63,446 nucleotides of DNA, from the NCBI RefSeq assembly GCF_023145115.1, contig NZ_JAGLEJ010000017.1, positions 1 through 63,446 of the forward strand, in the 5' to 3' direction. The DNA comes from Algiphilus sp. Lineage in GTDB: Bacteria; Pseudomonadota; Gammaproteobacteria; Nevskiales; Nevskiaceae. Below, piece by piece: positions 1 through 9,797 of the stretch. The stretch's first letter is position 1, and every line of letters begins with the position of its first letter. Below the pieces are notes generated by a model. The model was not told the DNA's origin. It did no database searches and was given only the letters and a program-made list of their open reading frames with translations. A program made the position numbers and the translations under genes.

Positions 1-2186
<2,186 letters not shown>

Positions 2187-2226
2187 GAGTCCTGATCGGT
2201 CGAATGAATCGGCCATTATATCCGTT

Positions 2227-2244
2227 TATCCGCATAAGCGGATA
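2227..2244. promoter_or_regulatory. palindromic candidate operator upstream of metH
   Basis: TATCCGC-ATAA-GCGGATA is a perfect 7-bp inverted repeat, 41 bases upstream of the metH ATG. A partial extra copy of the left arm (TATCCG) precedes it at about 2219-2224. Its size, symmetry and position suit a dimeric repressor such as the SAH-sensing ArsR-family regulator (SahR) known to control metH in some proteobacteria, but the regulator is inferred. It does not look like a MetJ or MetR box. Confidence 0.45.
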
Positions 2245-2327
2245 GTTGCCGGTGGTCGGCCGGGCAGCGCCTCCCGGCGCGGACCGTCGGCGCCGGCTCG
2301 CGCGGGCGCCTAGCGTAGGCCCGTCCC

Positions 2328-3302
2328 ATGACCGGAAACCCCATGCGTCCGCAGCTCGTTGCCTGGCCGCTGCTCGATGGCTCCGCGCCGCCAACGCGCA
2401 CGCCGGAGTGCCGCGAGGTCGCCCGGATGGTAGCGCCGCTGGCCGAGGCACTGCTCCAGTTGCGGGCGGACGGATGCCGCGCCAGCATCGCGGCGGTTTC
2501 GGCGCTGGCGCTGCAGCGACCAGTCATCGAACGGGCATTGCGCGCGCTCGGTCGGGGGCGACCGGCGACGATCCTGCTCGATCCGCTGCAGGGCGGGGCG
2601 CCCTTCTTCAGCGCCATGGCCTGGCGGGTGCATCTCGCCCGCAGGCTGGCACCGCTGGTGGCCGTGCTCGAGGCCGAGGTATCGGAATCGTTGCTGCTGC
2701 GCGGGATGGCGCTGTCACCCGCGAGCGTGCCCAGTCTGGCCTGCGAACGCGCCCTTGCGGCGCTCCATCTGCAGACGGCGGCGCGCGACTGGGTGATCGA
2801 GGCAATGGCGCATCCGGCGGCGGCGCTTCTTCCCAATCTGCACGATGTGCATGTCGAGCGCGGCCCCGCAGGCGACGGTCCGGGCGCACGCTCGCGACAG
2901 CTCGCGATCCACTGGCTCGACGCGCATCTTGACGGCCAGGAATTGCCGCTGCCGCTGCGCGTGGCGCTGCCGCGCCTGCAACCCGCGCTCACCCGGCTGG
3001 GCGAACGCGACACCCTGTTCTGGCGTTGTCCGGCGCACCCCGGGCGGCGGCTGCTCAATGACTGGCTGGCGTCGATGTGCATCGCGTTCCGCCGGCAGCG
3101 CTTCGAGGTCACCGCCGTGGAGACCGAGATCGACGGCATGATCACGCTGCTCGCGGACATGCCCGACGGCGCCGACCGACCCATGCGGCACATTCCGCCG
3201 GCACTGGAGCGGGCGCGGATCGCGCGCGACGCGAGCCTCTTCCACGCCTGGTCCCGGCTCGAGAACGAGCGCGAGAGCGCCCGCATCTACGCGATCGCCT
3301 GA
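2328..3302 (+). CDS. DUF1631-like protein of unknown function
   Basis: A 324-residue soluble protein with no signal peptide or membrane segment. The stretch from about residue 210 to 280 (LPLPLRVALPRLQPALTRLG, then a HPGRRLLN motif) resembles the core of the DUF1631 family, whose members are usually 700 residues or more, so this would be a short stand-alone version. The N-terminal 200 residues are helical, alanine- and arginine-rich and not recognised. It stands alone, divergent from metH and ending 1 base from the convergent Nudix gene. The start could also be the ATG at 2343; neither has a clear Shine-Dalgarno. No function is proposed. Confidence 0.6.
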   Translation: MTGNPMRPQLVAWPLLDGSAPPTRTPECREVARMVAPLAEALLQLRADGCRASIAAVSALALQRPVIERALRALGRGRPATILLDPLQGGAPFFSAMAWRVHLARRLAPLVAVLEAEVSESLLLRGMALSPASVPSLACERALAALHLQTAARDWVIEAMAHPAAALLPNLHDVHVERGPAGDGPGARSRQLAIHWLDAHLDGQELPLPLRVALPRLQPALTRLGERDTLFWRCPAHPGRRLLNDWLASMCIAFRRQRFEVTAVETEIDGMITLLADMPDGADRPMRHIPPALERARIARDASLFHAWSRLENERESARIYAIA

Positions 3303-3303
3303 T

Positions 3304-3816
3304 TCAGCGCATCGATTCGTGCACGATGCCGTGCGCGCGAGCCAGCCAGTCGGCAACCGCCCGTCCGGTACCGCCCGGCCACGGCCGCACCCGCTCCGGC
3401 GGAAGGCGCTTGTAGTCGTCGAGCTCTTCGTTGAGCCGGATCTCGCCGGTCGCACGCACGTGATAGGCGATGATGAGCTGGTTCATCTGCGGGAAGTCGT
3501 AGTGGCCGACGAAGCACACCGCTTCCGCGGTCAGCGCGAGCTCCTCGGCTACCTCGCGCACCACGCCGGCTTCGGGCGTCTCGGACGCTTCCAGGAAGCC
3601 GGTGATGAGGCCGTACCATTTCGGCGGCCAGCTGCGGTTGTGAGCAAGGATGATCTCGCCGTCGTGTTCGACGATGGCGGCGACCACCGGGGTCGGGTTG
3701 TCCCAGTGCACGAAACCGCAGCTCGTGTCCGGGCACACGCGGCGCATGACCTCGCCGCGTTCGCCGTCCTCCAGCGGTTGCGCGCAGCGCGGGCAGTAAT
3801 GGAAGCGCACGCTCAT
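3304..3816 (-). CDS. Nudix hydrolase with N-terminal zinc ribbon
   Basis: A 170-residue cytoplasmic pyrophosphohydrolase of the Nudix family. A CPRC...CPDTSC zinc ribbon (Cys 8, 11, 28, 33) precedes a complete Nudix box, G-x5-E-x7-REVAEEL, which holds the metal-binding glutamates. The domain order resembles the C-terminal half of NAD pyrophosphatase NudC, but the protein is shorter, so the substrate (NADH-like or other nucleoside diphosphate derivative) cannot be told. The ATG overlaps the stop of the upstream thioesterase gene as ATGA, indicating translational coupling. Confidence 0.9.
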   Translation of the reverse strand: MSVRFHYCPRCAQPLEDGERGEVMRRVCPDTSCGFVHWDNPTPVVAAIVEHDGEIILAHNRSWPPKWYGLITGFLEASETPEAGVVREVAEELALTAEAVCFVGHYDFPQMNQLIIAYHVRATGEIRLNEELDDYKRLPPERVRPWPGGTGRAVADWLARAHGIVHESMR

Positions 3817-4259
3817 GCCGGCACCGTCACGAAGCGGTTGTCCTGCTCGAGCGCGGTGCCGCCGTCGCCGGCGACCGTCACCCGCAGCCGGACGGCGGCC
3901 CTTTCGCCTTTCGCGAGGGTTGCGCGATAGGCCGCGGCCTGGTCGGGATCCCATCGTGCCTCGGCGACGAGATCGGCGTGCAGCGGCCGGAGATAGCGAC
4001 TGTGGCTATCCGCGACCACGATATTGCGGGAGGGCGTTGCCGTCGCCTGCCCGGCGTAGGCGAGCAGCCAGCCGGTGACGATGCCGAGCAGCGACAGGCT
4101 GCCGCCGAAGGCGCTGCCGTGATGGTTGCCGTTGACCGACAGTGGCGCGCGCGCCACCACCCGGTCGGCGTCGACATGACTGACCGCGACTTCCGCGTGG
4201 GCCAGCAGCGGTACCTGGGCGTGCAGCAGGCGGGTGGCGTCGTCGGGTGTCACGAGCAT
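3813..4259 (-). CDS. putative hot-dog thioesterase (YiiD C-terminal type)
   Basis: A 148-residue protein resembling the stand-alone YiiD C-terminal (hot-dog) thioesterase family. The visible pattern is NGNHHGSAFGGSL near residue 43, where the HGSxFGG loop and following helix are typical, and then SHSRYLRP near residue 85. It probably hydrolyses an acyl-CoA or acyl-ACP, but the substrate is unknown. It overlaps the Nudix gene by 4 bases (ATGA) and lies 46 bases downstream of mnmE on the same strand, so all three could share a transcript. Confidence 0.8.
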   Translation of the reverse strand: MLVTPDDATRLLHAQVPLLAHAEVAVSHVDADRVVARAPLSVNGNHHGSAFGGSLSLLGIVTGWLLAYAGQATATPSRNIVVADSHSRYLRPLHADLVAEARWDPDQAAAYRATLAKGERAAVRLRVTVAGDGGTALEQDNRFVTVPA

Positions 4260-4305
4260 GGCGTTAGCCTACCGGGCCGCGAAGCGGCGTGCCCGGTCGC
4301 GATCC

Positions 4306-5640
4306 TCACTTGCCGATGCAGAAGCGGCTGAAGATGGCGCCGAGCAGGGCCTCGCTGTCGACCGCACCGCTGACCTGACCGAGCGCGTCGTGCGCGGCGG
4401 CGAGCTCGGTGGCGGCGATGTCGACATCGCGGCCCGCCGCAACCGCCGCCTCGGCGCACTGCAGCGCCGCGTCGCAGCGATCCAGCGCCTCCAGATGGCG
4501 CGCACGCGCGCTGAACGGCGCCTCCGTCTCGCCACCGCCGGCGACATCGCGCAGCGCCGTTAGCAGCGCTTCGATGCCGTCGCCGTCGCGGGCGCTGATG
4601 GCCACGGTGCCGTCGTCCACCGCGCCCGCGGCGCGACCGCTGGCATCGATCTTGTTGCGGACGCGCAGCACCGCCTGGCCGGCAGCGGGCACGAAACCGG
4701 ACTCGTCGTCGGTGGCCGCCCGCGGATCGCTGTCGTCGACCAGCATCAGCACGATGTCGGCCTCGGCCAGCTGGGCGCGACTGCGCGCCACGCCCTCGCG
4801 TTCGACGACGTCGTCGGTGGCGCGCAGACCGGCGGTGTCGATCAGCCGCACGGGAATGCCGGCGAGCACCAGATCGTGGCGCAGCGGATCGCGCGTGGTG
4901 CCCGGCACATCGGTGACGATGGCGAGCTCCTCGCCGCAGAGCCGGTTGAGCAGCGTCGACTTGCCGCTGTTGGGCGGCCCCGCCAGCACCACCGTCAGCC
5001 CCTGCGCCAGCCGTGCTCCGCGCGCGGCATCGGCACGCAGGGTCGCGATATCGCTGCGCAGCGCGGCGAGATGCTCCGGCACAGCACCGCGGGCGATCCA
5101 GTCGACATCCTCGTCGGAGAAATCGAGCGCGCCCTCGACCTGCACGCGCAGTGTCAGCAGACGCTCGGCCAGTGCCGCCACCTGGTGCGAGAACGCGCCG
5201 CCCAGACTGGCGTGCGCGGCACGCGCAGCGCCGATGCTGGCGGCGTCCACCAGGTCCGCGACCGCTTCGGCCTGGGCGAGATCGATGCGATCGTTGAGAA
5301 AGGCGCGCTCGGTGAACTCGCCCGGCCGGGCGCGGCGCGCGCCGCCGGCGCAGGCCGCGTCCACGATCGCCTCGAGGACCACCGGCGCACCGTGCGCCTG
5401 GATCTCGACCACGTCCTCCCCGGTGAACGACGCCGGGCCCGGGAAGAACAGCACCAGCGCCTCGTCGAGCGGGTTCCCGGCGGCGTCGCGGATGGTCCGC
5501 AGCCCGGCCGTCCGGGGCGAAGGCAGCGGTCCGCTCATCGCCGCCGCGATGGTCGCGGCCCCGGGGCCGGAGAGCCGCACGATCCCGACCGCGCCGCGCC
5601 CGGCAGGGGTGGCGACGGCCGCGATGGTGTCGGCGCTCAC
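4306..5640 (-). CDS. mnmE: tRNA modification GTPase MnmE
   Basis: With MnmG, installs the carboxymethylaminomethyl group on U34 of certain tRNAs. The 444 residues hold the N-terminal folate-binding domain (FTGEDVVEIQAHGAP near 72), a helical domain, an inserted G domain (P-loop GPPNSGKST near 220, NKID near 330) and the diagnostic C-terminus FCIGK with its catalytic cysteine. The start is GTG at 5640, 10 bases from the yidC stop. In many relatives mnmG, rsmG and parAB follow; here they do not. Confidence 0.96.
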   Translation of the reverse strand: MSADTIAAVATPAGRGAVGIVRLSGPGAATIAAAMSGPLPSPRTAGLRTIRDAAGNPLDEALVLFFPGPASFTGEDVVEIQAHGAPVVLEAIVDAACAGGARRARPGEFTERAFLNDRIDLAQAEAVADLVDAASIGAARAAHASLGGAFSHQVAALAERLLTLRVQVEGALDFSDEDVDWIARGAVPEHLAALRSDIATLRADAARGARLAQGLTVVLAGPPNSGKSTLLNRLCGEELAIVTDVPGTTRDPLRHDLVLAGIPVRLIDTAGLRATDDVVEREGVARSRAQLAEADIVLMLVDDSDPRAATDDESGFVPAAGQAVLRVRNKIDASGRAAGAVDDGTVAISARDGDGIEALLTALRDVAGGGETEAPFSARARHLEALDRCDAALQCAEAAVAAGRDVDIAATELAAAHDALGQVSGAVDSEALLGAIFSRFCIGK

Positions 5641-5650
5641 GGTGGCGCCG

Positions 5651-7363
5651 TCAGCGCGCGGGCTTGCGACCCAGGCCCTCGCGATCGAGCTTGCGGTTGA
5701 TGTACCACTGCTGCGCGATGCTCACGAGGTTGCTCACGAACCAGTACAGCACCAGACCGGCCGGGAACAGCGTGAAGAACGCGCCCAGCATGATCGGCAT
5801 GGCCATCATGATGCGCTGCTGCATCGGCTCCATTGTCGCCATCTGGCCGGACAGTCGCTGCTGCAGCCACATGCTGGCCGCGAACAGGACGGGCAGCACG
5901 TACCACGGGTCAGGCGTGGACAGGCTGTCGATCCAGCCGATGAAGGGGGCCTGACGCAGCTCGACCGATTCCAGGAGCACCCAGTACAGCGCGATGAACA
6001 CCGGGAACTGCACCAGCATCGGCAGACAGCCACCGAGCGGGTTGAAGCCCTCCTTCTTGTAGAGGTCCATCATCGCCTGGTTGAGTTTCTGGCGATCGTC
6101 CCCGTAGCGCTCGCGCAGTTCCTGGATGCGCGGCGCGAAGTGCCGCATCTTGCCGAAGGACCGGAACTGCGCCTCGGACAGCTTGTACATCGCGGTCTTG
6201 ACCAGCAGCGTCAGCACGACGATGGCCCAGCCCCAGTTGCCGAGGAAGCTGTGGAGGAAGTCGAGGATCCAGAACAGCGGCGATGACAGCGGCGTGAGGA
6301 TGCCGTAGTCGATGGTCAGGTCGAATCCGGGCGCGATGGTGTCGAGGCGCTTCTGCAGCTTGGGGCCGGCGAAGACCTCGCTGGCGAAGGTCGCCGACGC
6401 GCCAGGCTCGACGCGCCGGGCGCTGCCCACCACCTGGCCGAGATAGCCCCACCGGCTGCTCGGCTTCGCGCTGTAGCGCTGGGTTTCGTCGCTCGGCGGA
6501 ATGGCGGCAACGATGAAGTAGTGCTGCATCATCGCCAGCCAGCCACCGCGCTGCTCCACCGAGAGCGGCTCGTCGGCGACGTCGCCGAAGTCGATCTTCT
6601 CGAAGCCGTAGCGGTTGCCCTCGTCGCGCGCCTCGTAGAATCCGTAGCCGGTGAAGGTGGGCGCGAAGGGCGGCTGATCGCCGAGGGTGTGATCGTTGCG
6701 CCAGAGCTGGGTGAAGGCGGAGGCGTCGATGGCCTCGTCGCCGTTGTTGATCACCTCGTGCTCGAGATCGATCACGTAGCGGCCGCGATGGAAGGTGTAG
6801 CGCTTGCGGACCTCGACGCCGCTGTCGCTGACCGTGCGCAGGGTGACGGTGACCGAATCGGCGCCCTCGGCGAGCGTGGCGGTGCGCTGGTCGGTGGTGT
6901 AGACGCTGTGCTGGGTGGCGGGGTTGCCCTGCGGCGACAGCACGCCGCTCTGCACGATCGACCATTTTGCACGCGTGTCGTCGATGATCGGCAGCGGCTG
7001 CGGATCGGCTTCGCTCTCCGGGTAGTCGAGCAGCGCGAGATGGCGCAGATCGCCACCCTGCAGGGCGATGCGCGCGCGCACGACGTCGGTCTCCACGCGG
7101 ATGCTGCCGTCGGTCGCCGCGGCAGCGGGTCCGGCCGCAGCCGGCGCTGCGGGTGCCTCGGGCGTGTCGGGGGTATCGGCTGCGGCTGCGGCTGTCGGCA
7201 GATCGGGGTCAGCGGCTGCCGGGCCGTCCGGCATCTCGGCCATCTCGTCGACCGTCGACGGACGCTCGCCTGCGGGCGCGGCCTGTTCCTGCTGCCAGGC
7301 CTGATAGATCAGGAACAGCAGCACACCGAAGACGCAGATCAGGATGAAGCGGCGGTTTTCCAT
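5651..7363 (-). CDS. yidC: membrane protein insertase YidC
   Basis: Inner-membrane insertase acting alone or with SecYEG. At 570 residues it is the long Gram-negative form. One N-terminal membrane segment (FILICVFGVLLFLIYQAW) is followed by an Ala/Pro-rich linker (residues about 35-90), the large periplasmic beta domain (about 90-350) and the five-helix core with LGGCLPMLVQFPVFIALYW near 455. The linker, almost entirely A, P, D and T, is longer and lower in complexity than in E. coli. It sits in the conserved rpmH-rnpA-yidD-yidC-mnmE order, 6 bases after yidD. Confidence 0.97.
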   Translation of the reverse strand: MENRRFILICVFGVLLFLIYQAWQQEQAAPAGERPSTVDEMAEMPDGPAAADPDLPTAAAAADTPDTPEAPAAPAAAGPAAAATDGSIRVETDVVRARIALQGGDLRHLALLDYPESEADPQPLPIIDDTRAKWSIVQSGVLSPQGNPATQHSVYTTDQRTATLAEGADSVTVTLRTVSDSGVEVRKRYTFHRGRYVIDLEHEVINNGDEAIDASAFTQLWRNDHTLGDQPPFAPTFTGYGFYEARDEGNRYGFEKIDFGDVADEPLSVEQRGGWLAMMQHYFIVAAIPPSDETQRYSAKPSSRWGYLGQVVGSARRVEPGASATFASEVFAGPKLQKRLDTIAPGFDLTIDYGILTPLSSPLFWILDFLHSFLGNWGWAIVVLTLLVKTAMYKLSEAQFRSFGKMRHFAPRIQELRERYGDDRQKLNQAMMDLYKKEGFNPLGGCLPMLVQFPVFIALYWVLLESVELRQAPFIGWIDSLSTPDPWYVLPVLFAASMWLQQRLSGQMATMEPMQQRIMMAMPIMLGAFFTLFPAGLVLYWFVSNLVSIAQQWYINRKLDREGLGRKPAR

Positions 7364-7369
7364 GCGGAT

Positions 7370-7636
7370 TCAGGAGGCGGGGTCATCGGTGCGACCGGCC
7401 GGCGCCTCGGGCACCGGATCGTGGCCGCCTGGGTGCAGCGGGTGACAGCGCAGGATTCGCCGCATGGCGAGCCAGCCACCGCGCAGCGCGCCGAAGCGCG
7501 CGACGGCAGTGTAAGCGTATTGGGAGCAGCTCGGCTGAAAGCGGCAGTGCGGCCCGAGCAGCGGGCTGAGCCACCGCTGGTAGCCGCGGATGACGAGCAG
7601 GATCAGGACTGCGGGGATGCGCCCAATTCGCGCCAT
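7370..7636 (-). CDS. yidD: membrane protein insertion efficiency factor YidD
   Basis: An 88-residue membrane-associated helper of YidC. The family hallmark GPHCRFQPSCSQYAYTAV, with its invariant cysteines, is at about residues 28-45, followed by RILRCHPLHPGGHDPVP. An N-terminal hydrophobic/amphipathic helix is present. The gene overlaps the end of rnpA by 34 bases, as is common in this cluster. Confidence 0.95.
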   Translation of the reverse strand: MARIGRIPAVLILLVIRGYQRWLSPLLGPHCRFQPSCSQYAYTAVARFGALRGGWLAMRRILRCHPLHPGGHDPVPEAPAGRTDDPAS

Positions 7637-7947
7637 AGCCGTTCGAGGTCCGCGATGATCTCGGTATCCGCCAGCTTGCCGGCACCCGGCCGTGCCATCA
7701 CCACGTACCAGCCCGGCGGCGGCGGGAGACGCATGAAGCTCGCGCGGGTGAGTCGCTTGATGCGATTGCGGCGCACGGCGCTGGCCGCGGCCTTCCGGCT
7801 GATCGCGAGGCCGAGTCGCGGTGGATCGTCGTCCTGTCGCAGCGCGACGATGGTGCAGATGCGACCGCGGTGCCGCCGGCCCGAGCCCAGGACGCGCGCG
7901 AACTCGCGCGGCAGTCGGAGCCGCTGCGGGCGCGGCGGGCGCGACAA
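7603..7947 (-). CDS. rnpA: ribonuclease P protein component
   Basis: Basic 114-residue protein subunit of RNase P, which matures tRNA 5' ends together with the catalytic RNA. The family signature AVRRNRIKRLTRASF is near residue 58. The start is TTG at 7947, immediately after the rpmH TAA and in the same frame, so no start further upstream is possible; LRLPREFARVL begins 10 residues later, as the family expects. A TTG with no spacer suggests translation coupled to termination of rpmH. Confidence 0.95.
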   Translation of the reverse strand: MSRPPRPQRLRLPREFARVLGSGRRHRGRICTIVALRQDDDPPRLGLAISRKAAASAVRRNRIKRLTRASFMRLPPPPGWYVVMARPGAGKLADTEIIADLERLWRELGASPQS

Positions 7948-8082
7948 TTACGGCGAGAGCCGCTTGCGGCCCTTGGCGCGACGACGCGCGATCACGCGCC
8001 GACCGGCGGCGGTGGCCATGCGCGCGCGGAAGCCGTGGGTACGGCTGCGGCGGACGCGCTTGGGCTGATAGGTACGTTTCAT
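7948..8082 (-). CDS. rpmH: 50S ribosomal protein L34
   Basis: Forty-four residues beginning MKRTYQPKRVRRSRTHGFRA and ending in the basic run typical of L34 (GRKRLSP). It is the first gene of the leftward origin-flanking operon, and its promoter must lie in the 128-base spacer shared with dnaA. Confidence 0.97.
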   Translation of the reverse strand: MKRTYQPKRVRRSRTHGFRARMATAAGRRVIARRRAKGRKRLSP

Positions 8083-8152
8083 GACGACAGTCCGGCAGAA
8101 AAAGGCGCGCAAGTTTACTCGCGCCCGCAGCCGCGCGGCAAGCGGCCGGCGC

Positions 8153-8161
8153 TGTGGATAA
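8153..8161 (-). promoter_or_regulatory. DnaA box in rpmH-dnaA spacer
   Basis: TGTGGATAA, the exact reverse complement of the TTATNCACA consensus, lies 58 bases before the proposed dnaA start. In this position it could serve dnaA autoregulation. The 8083-8210 spacer has no other good box and no AT-rich tract, so it is less likely than the dnaA-dnaN spacer to be the unwinding site. Confidence 0.75.
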
Positions 8162-8210
8162 GCCGGGATCGCGCCGCTAGACTGCTCCCCCGAACCGACG
8201 AGTGCGCGTT

Positions 8211-9563
8211 GTGACTGCCGAGCTGTGGAATCGTTGCCTGCGCTTCATGGAGCGCGAACTGGACGAGCGCGACATCATGGCGTGGCTGCAACCGCTGCAT
8301 CCGACCGCGAACGGGCAGCATCTGCGGCTCGACGCGCCCAATCCCGCCGTACAGGCGCGCGTGCAGCGGGATTTCCTCCCGGTGATCGAGCGGGCGCTGG
8401 CCGCCTGTGACAGCAGCGCCCACTGGTCGGTCGAGATCGCCGTCGGCGGTCGCAACCCGAACACGCAGCGCGCCGAGACACCGGTCGCCGAGCAGCATCT
8501 TTCCGCGGGCGAGGCCGTCATCGAGAGCGGTTCCGGTGCCCGCCTCGCGCCACGCATCGACGAGCGCTACACCTTCGGCAACTTCATCGAGGGCAAGTCC
8601 AATGCCCAGGCTAGGGCGGCGTCGCTACAGGTCGCGGAAGCCCCCGGCGAGCGCTTCAATCCGTTGCTGATCTACGGCGAGTCGGGACTCGGCAAGACCC
8701 ATCTGATGCACGCCATCGGCAATCACATCGCTTCGGCGACCCATGGCGCCCGTGTGCTCTACGTCGGTGCCGAGAAATTCGTGCGCGACCTGATCACGTC
8801 CATCCGCGGCAACACCACCGAGCAGTTCAAGGCGCACTACCGCTCGGTCGATGCGCTGCTGATCGACGACATCCACTTCTTCGTCGGAAAGTCGGGCTCG
8901 CAGGAAGAGTTCTTCCACACCTTCAACGAGCTGCTCGACGGACGGCAGCAGATGGTGATGACCTGCGACCGCTACCCGGCCGAGCTCGACGGCCTCGATT
9001 CGCGGCTGAAGTCGCGCTTCACCTGGGGGCTGACCGTTCCGGTCGAGGCCCCCGAGCTCGAGACGCGCGTAGCGATCCTTCTCAACAAGGCGGAGGAGCG
9101 CGGCGTTCCCATTCCGGAGCGGGTCGCCTTCTTCGTCGCCCAGCGGGTGCGCTCCAACGTGCGGGAACTGGAGGGAACCCTCAACCGGCTGGTGGCGAGC
9201 TCGCGCTTTCTGGGCCGCGAGATCACCGAGGACTTCGCGCGGGAGACGCTCTACGACATCTTCTCGAGCTACGAGCGCCTGGTGACCATCGACAACATCA
9301 AGCGCGTGGTGGCGAGCTATTTCAAGATCCGGGTCAGCGACCTCAACTCGGTGCGGCGAACGCGCTCGGTCGCGCGTCCCCGACAGATCGCCATGGCGCT
9401 GTGCAAGGAACTGACGCAGCACAGCCTGCCGGAGATCGGCAGCGCCTTCGGCAAGGATCACACGACCGTGATGCATGCCTGCCGCAAGGTCCGAGATCTG
9501 CGTGCGGACGATCCGCGTGTCCGCGAGGACTGGGAGAACCTCCTGCGGCAGCTCGGTGGATAG
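8211..9563 (+). CDS. dnaA: chromosomal replication initiator DnaA
   Basis: AAA+ initiator that binds DnaA boxes and opens the origin. With the GTG at 8211 the protein is 450 residues and starts TAELWNRCLRFMERELDE, matching domain I of the family. An in-frame GTG at 8202 would add three residues; neither has a clear Shine-Dalgarno. Walker A GESGLGKTH is near residue 156, Walker B LLIDDIHFF near 216, and the domain IV DNA-binding signature DHTTVMHACRKV near 416. It is divergent from rpmH and followed by dnaN after a DnaA-box-bearing spacer. Confidence 0.97.
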   Translation: MTAELWNRCLRFMERELDERDIMAWLQPLHPTANGQHLRLDAPNPAVQARVQRDFLPVIERALAACDSSAHWSVEIAVGGRNPNTQRAETPVAEQHLSAGEAVIESGSGARLAPRIDERYTFGNFIEGKSNAQARAASLQVAEAPGERFNPLLIYGESGLGKTHLMHAIGNHIASATHGARVLYVGAEKFVRDLITSIRGNTTEQFKAHYRSVDALLIDDIHFFVGKSGSQEEFFHTFNELLDGRQQMVMTCDRYPAELDGLDSRLKSRFTWGLTVPVEAPELETRVAILLNKAEERGVPIPERVAFFVAQRVRSNVRELEGTLNRLVASSRFLGREITEDFARETLYDIFSSYERLVTIDNIKRVVASYFKIRVSDLNSVRRTRSVARPRQIAMALCKELTQHSLPEIGSAFGKDHTTVMHACRKVRDLRADDPRVREDWENLLRQLGG

Positions 9564-9797
9564 ACCGCGGGACAACCCTGTGGGCAAACCGGCTGCCAAA
9601 GCTGTGGATAGATCGGGCACGGTTCCGGAGGCCCGATTTATCCACATGCCATCCCCACGGGATACAGCGATGATCCGGATGGTTGCTGGCGCCGCAAGAT
9701 ATTGAAGTAAAAGGACTTTATGGCGTTGCGCGCAGCTTTCGCCGGGGCCAGCTACCATCACAATCTTTCTATATAGAAATGGAATGAGTGGGACGGC
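9564..9797. other. candidate oriC in dnaA-dnaN spacer
   Basis: A 234-base spacer with one perfect DnaA box (TTATCCACA, 9638-9646), one with a single mismatch (TGTGGATAG, 9603-9611) and a weaker one (TGTGGGCAA, 9580-9588). AT-rich patches stand out against GC-rich surroundings at about 9695-9720 and 9760-9783. The second contains the perfect 14-bp palindrome TTTCTATATAGAAA (9766-9779), 18 bases before dnaN. Boxes plus an adjacent AT-rich tract fit a bacterial origin; Xanthomonas is an example with its origin in this spacer. No strong dnaN promoter is apparent. Confidence 0.65.
9638..9646 (+). promoter_or_regulatory. DnaA box in dnaA-dnaN spacer
   Basis: TTATCCACA matches the E. coli-type DnaA box consensus exactly. 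It faces the imperfect box TGTGGATAG at 9603-9611, which is on the other strand, so the two are in opposite orientation about 26 bases apart. Confidence 0.8.

Noticed and set aside
9580..9588. TGTGGGCAA as a further DnaA box
   Set aside because: Two mismatches to consensus; mentioned within the origin entry but not listed as a separate box.
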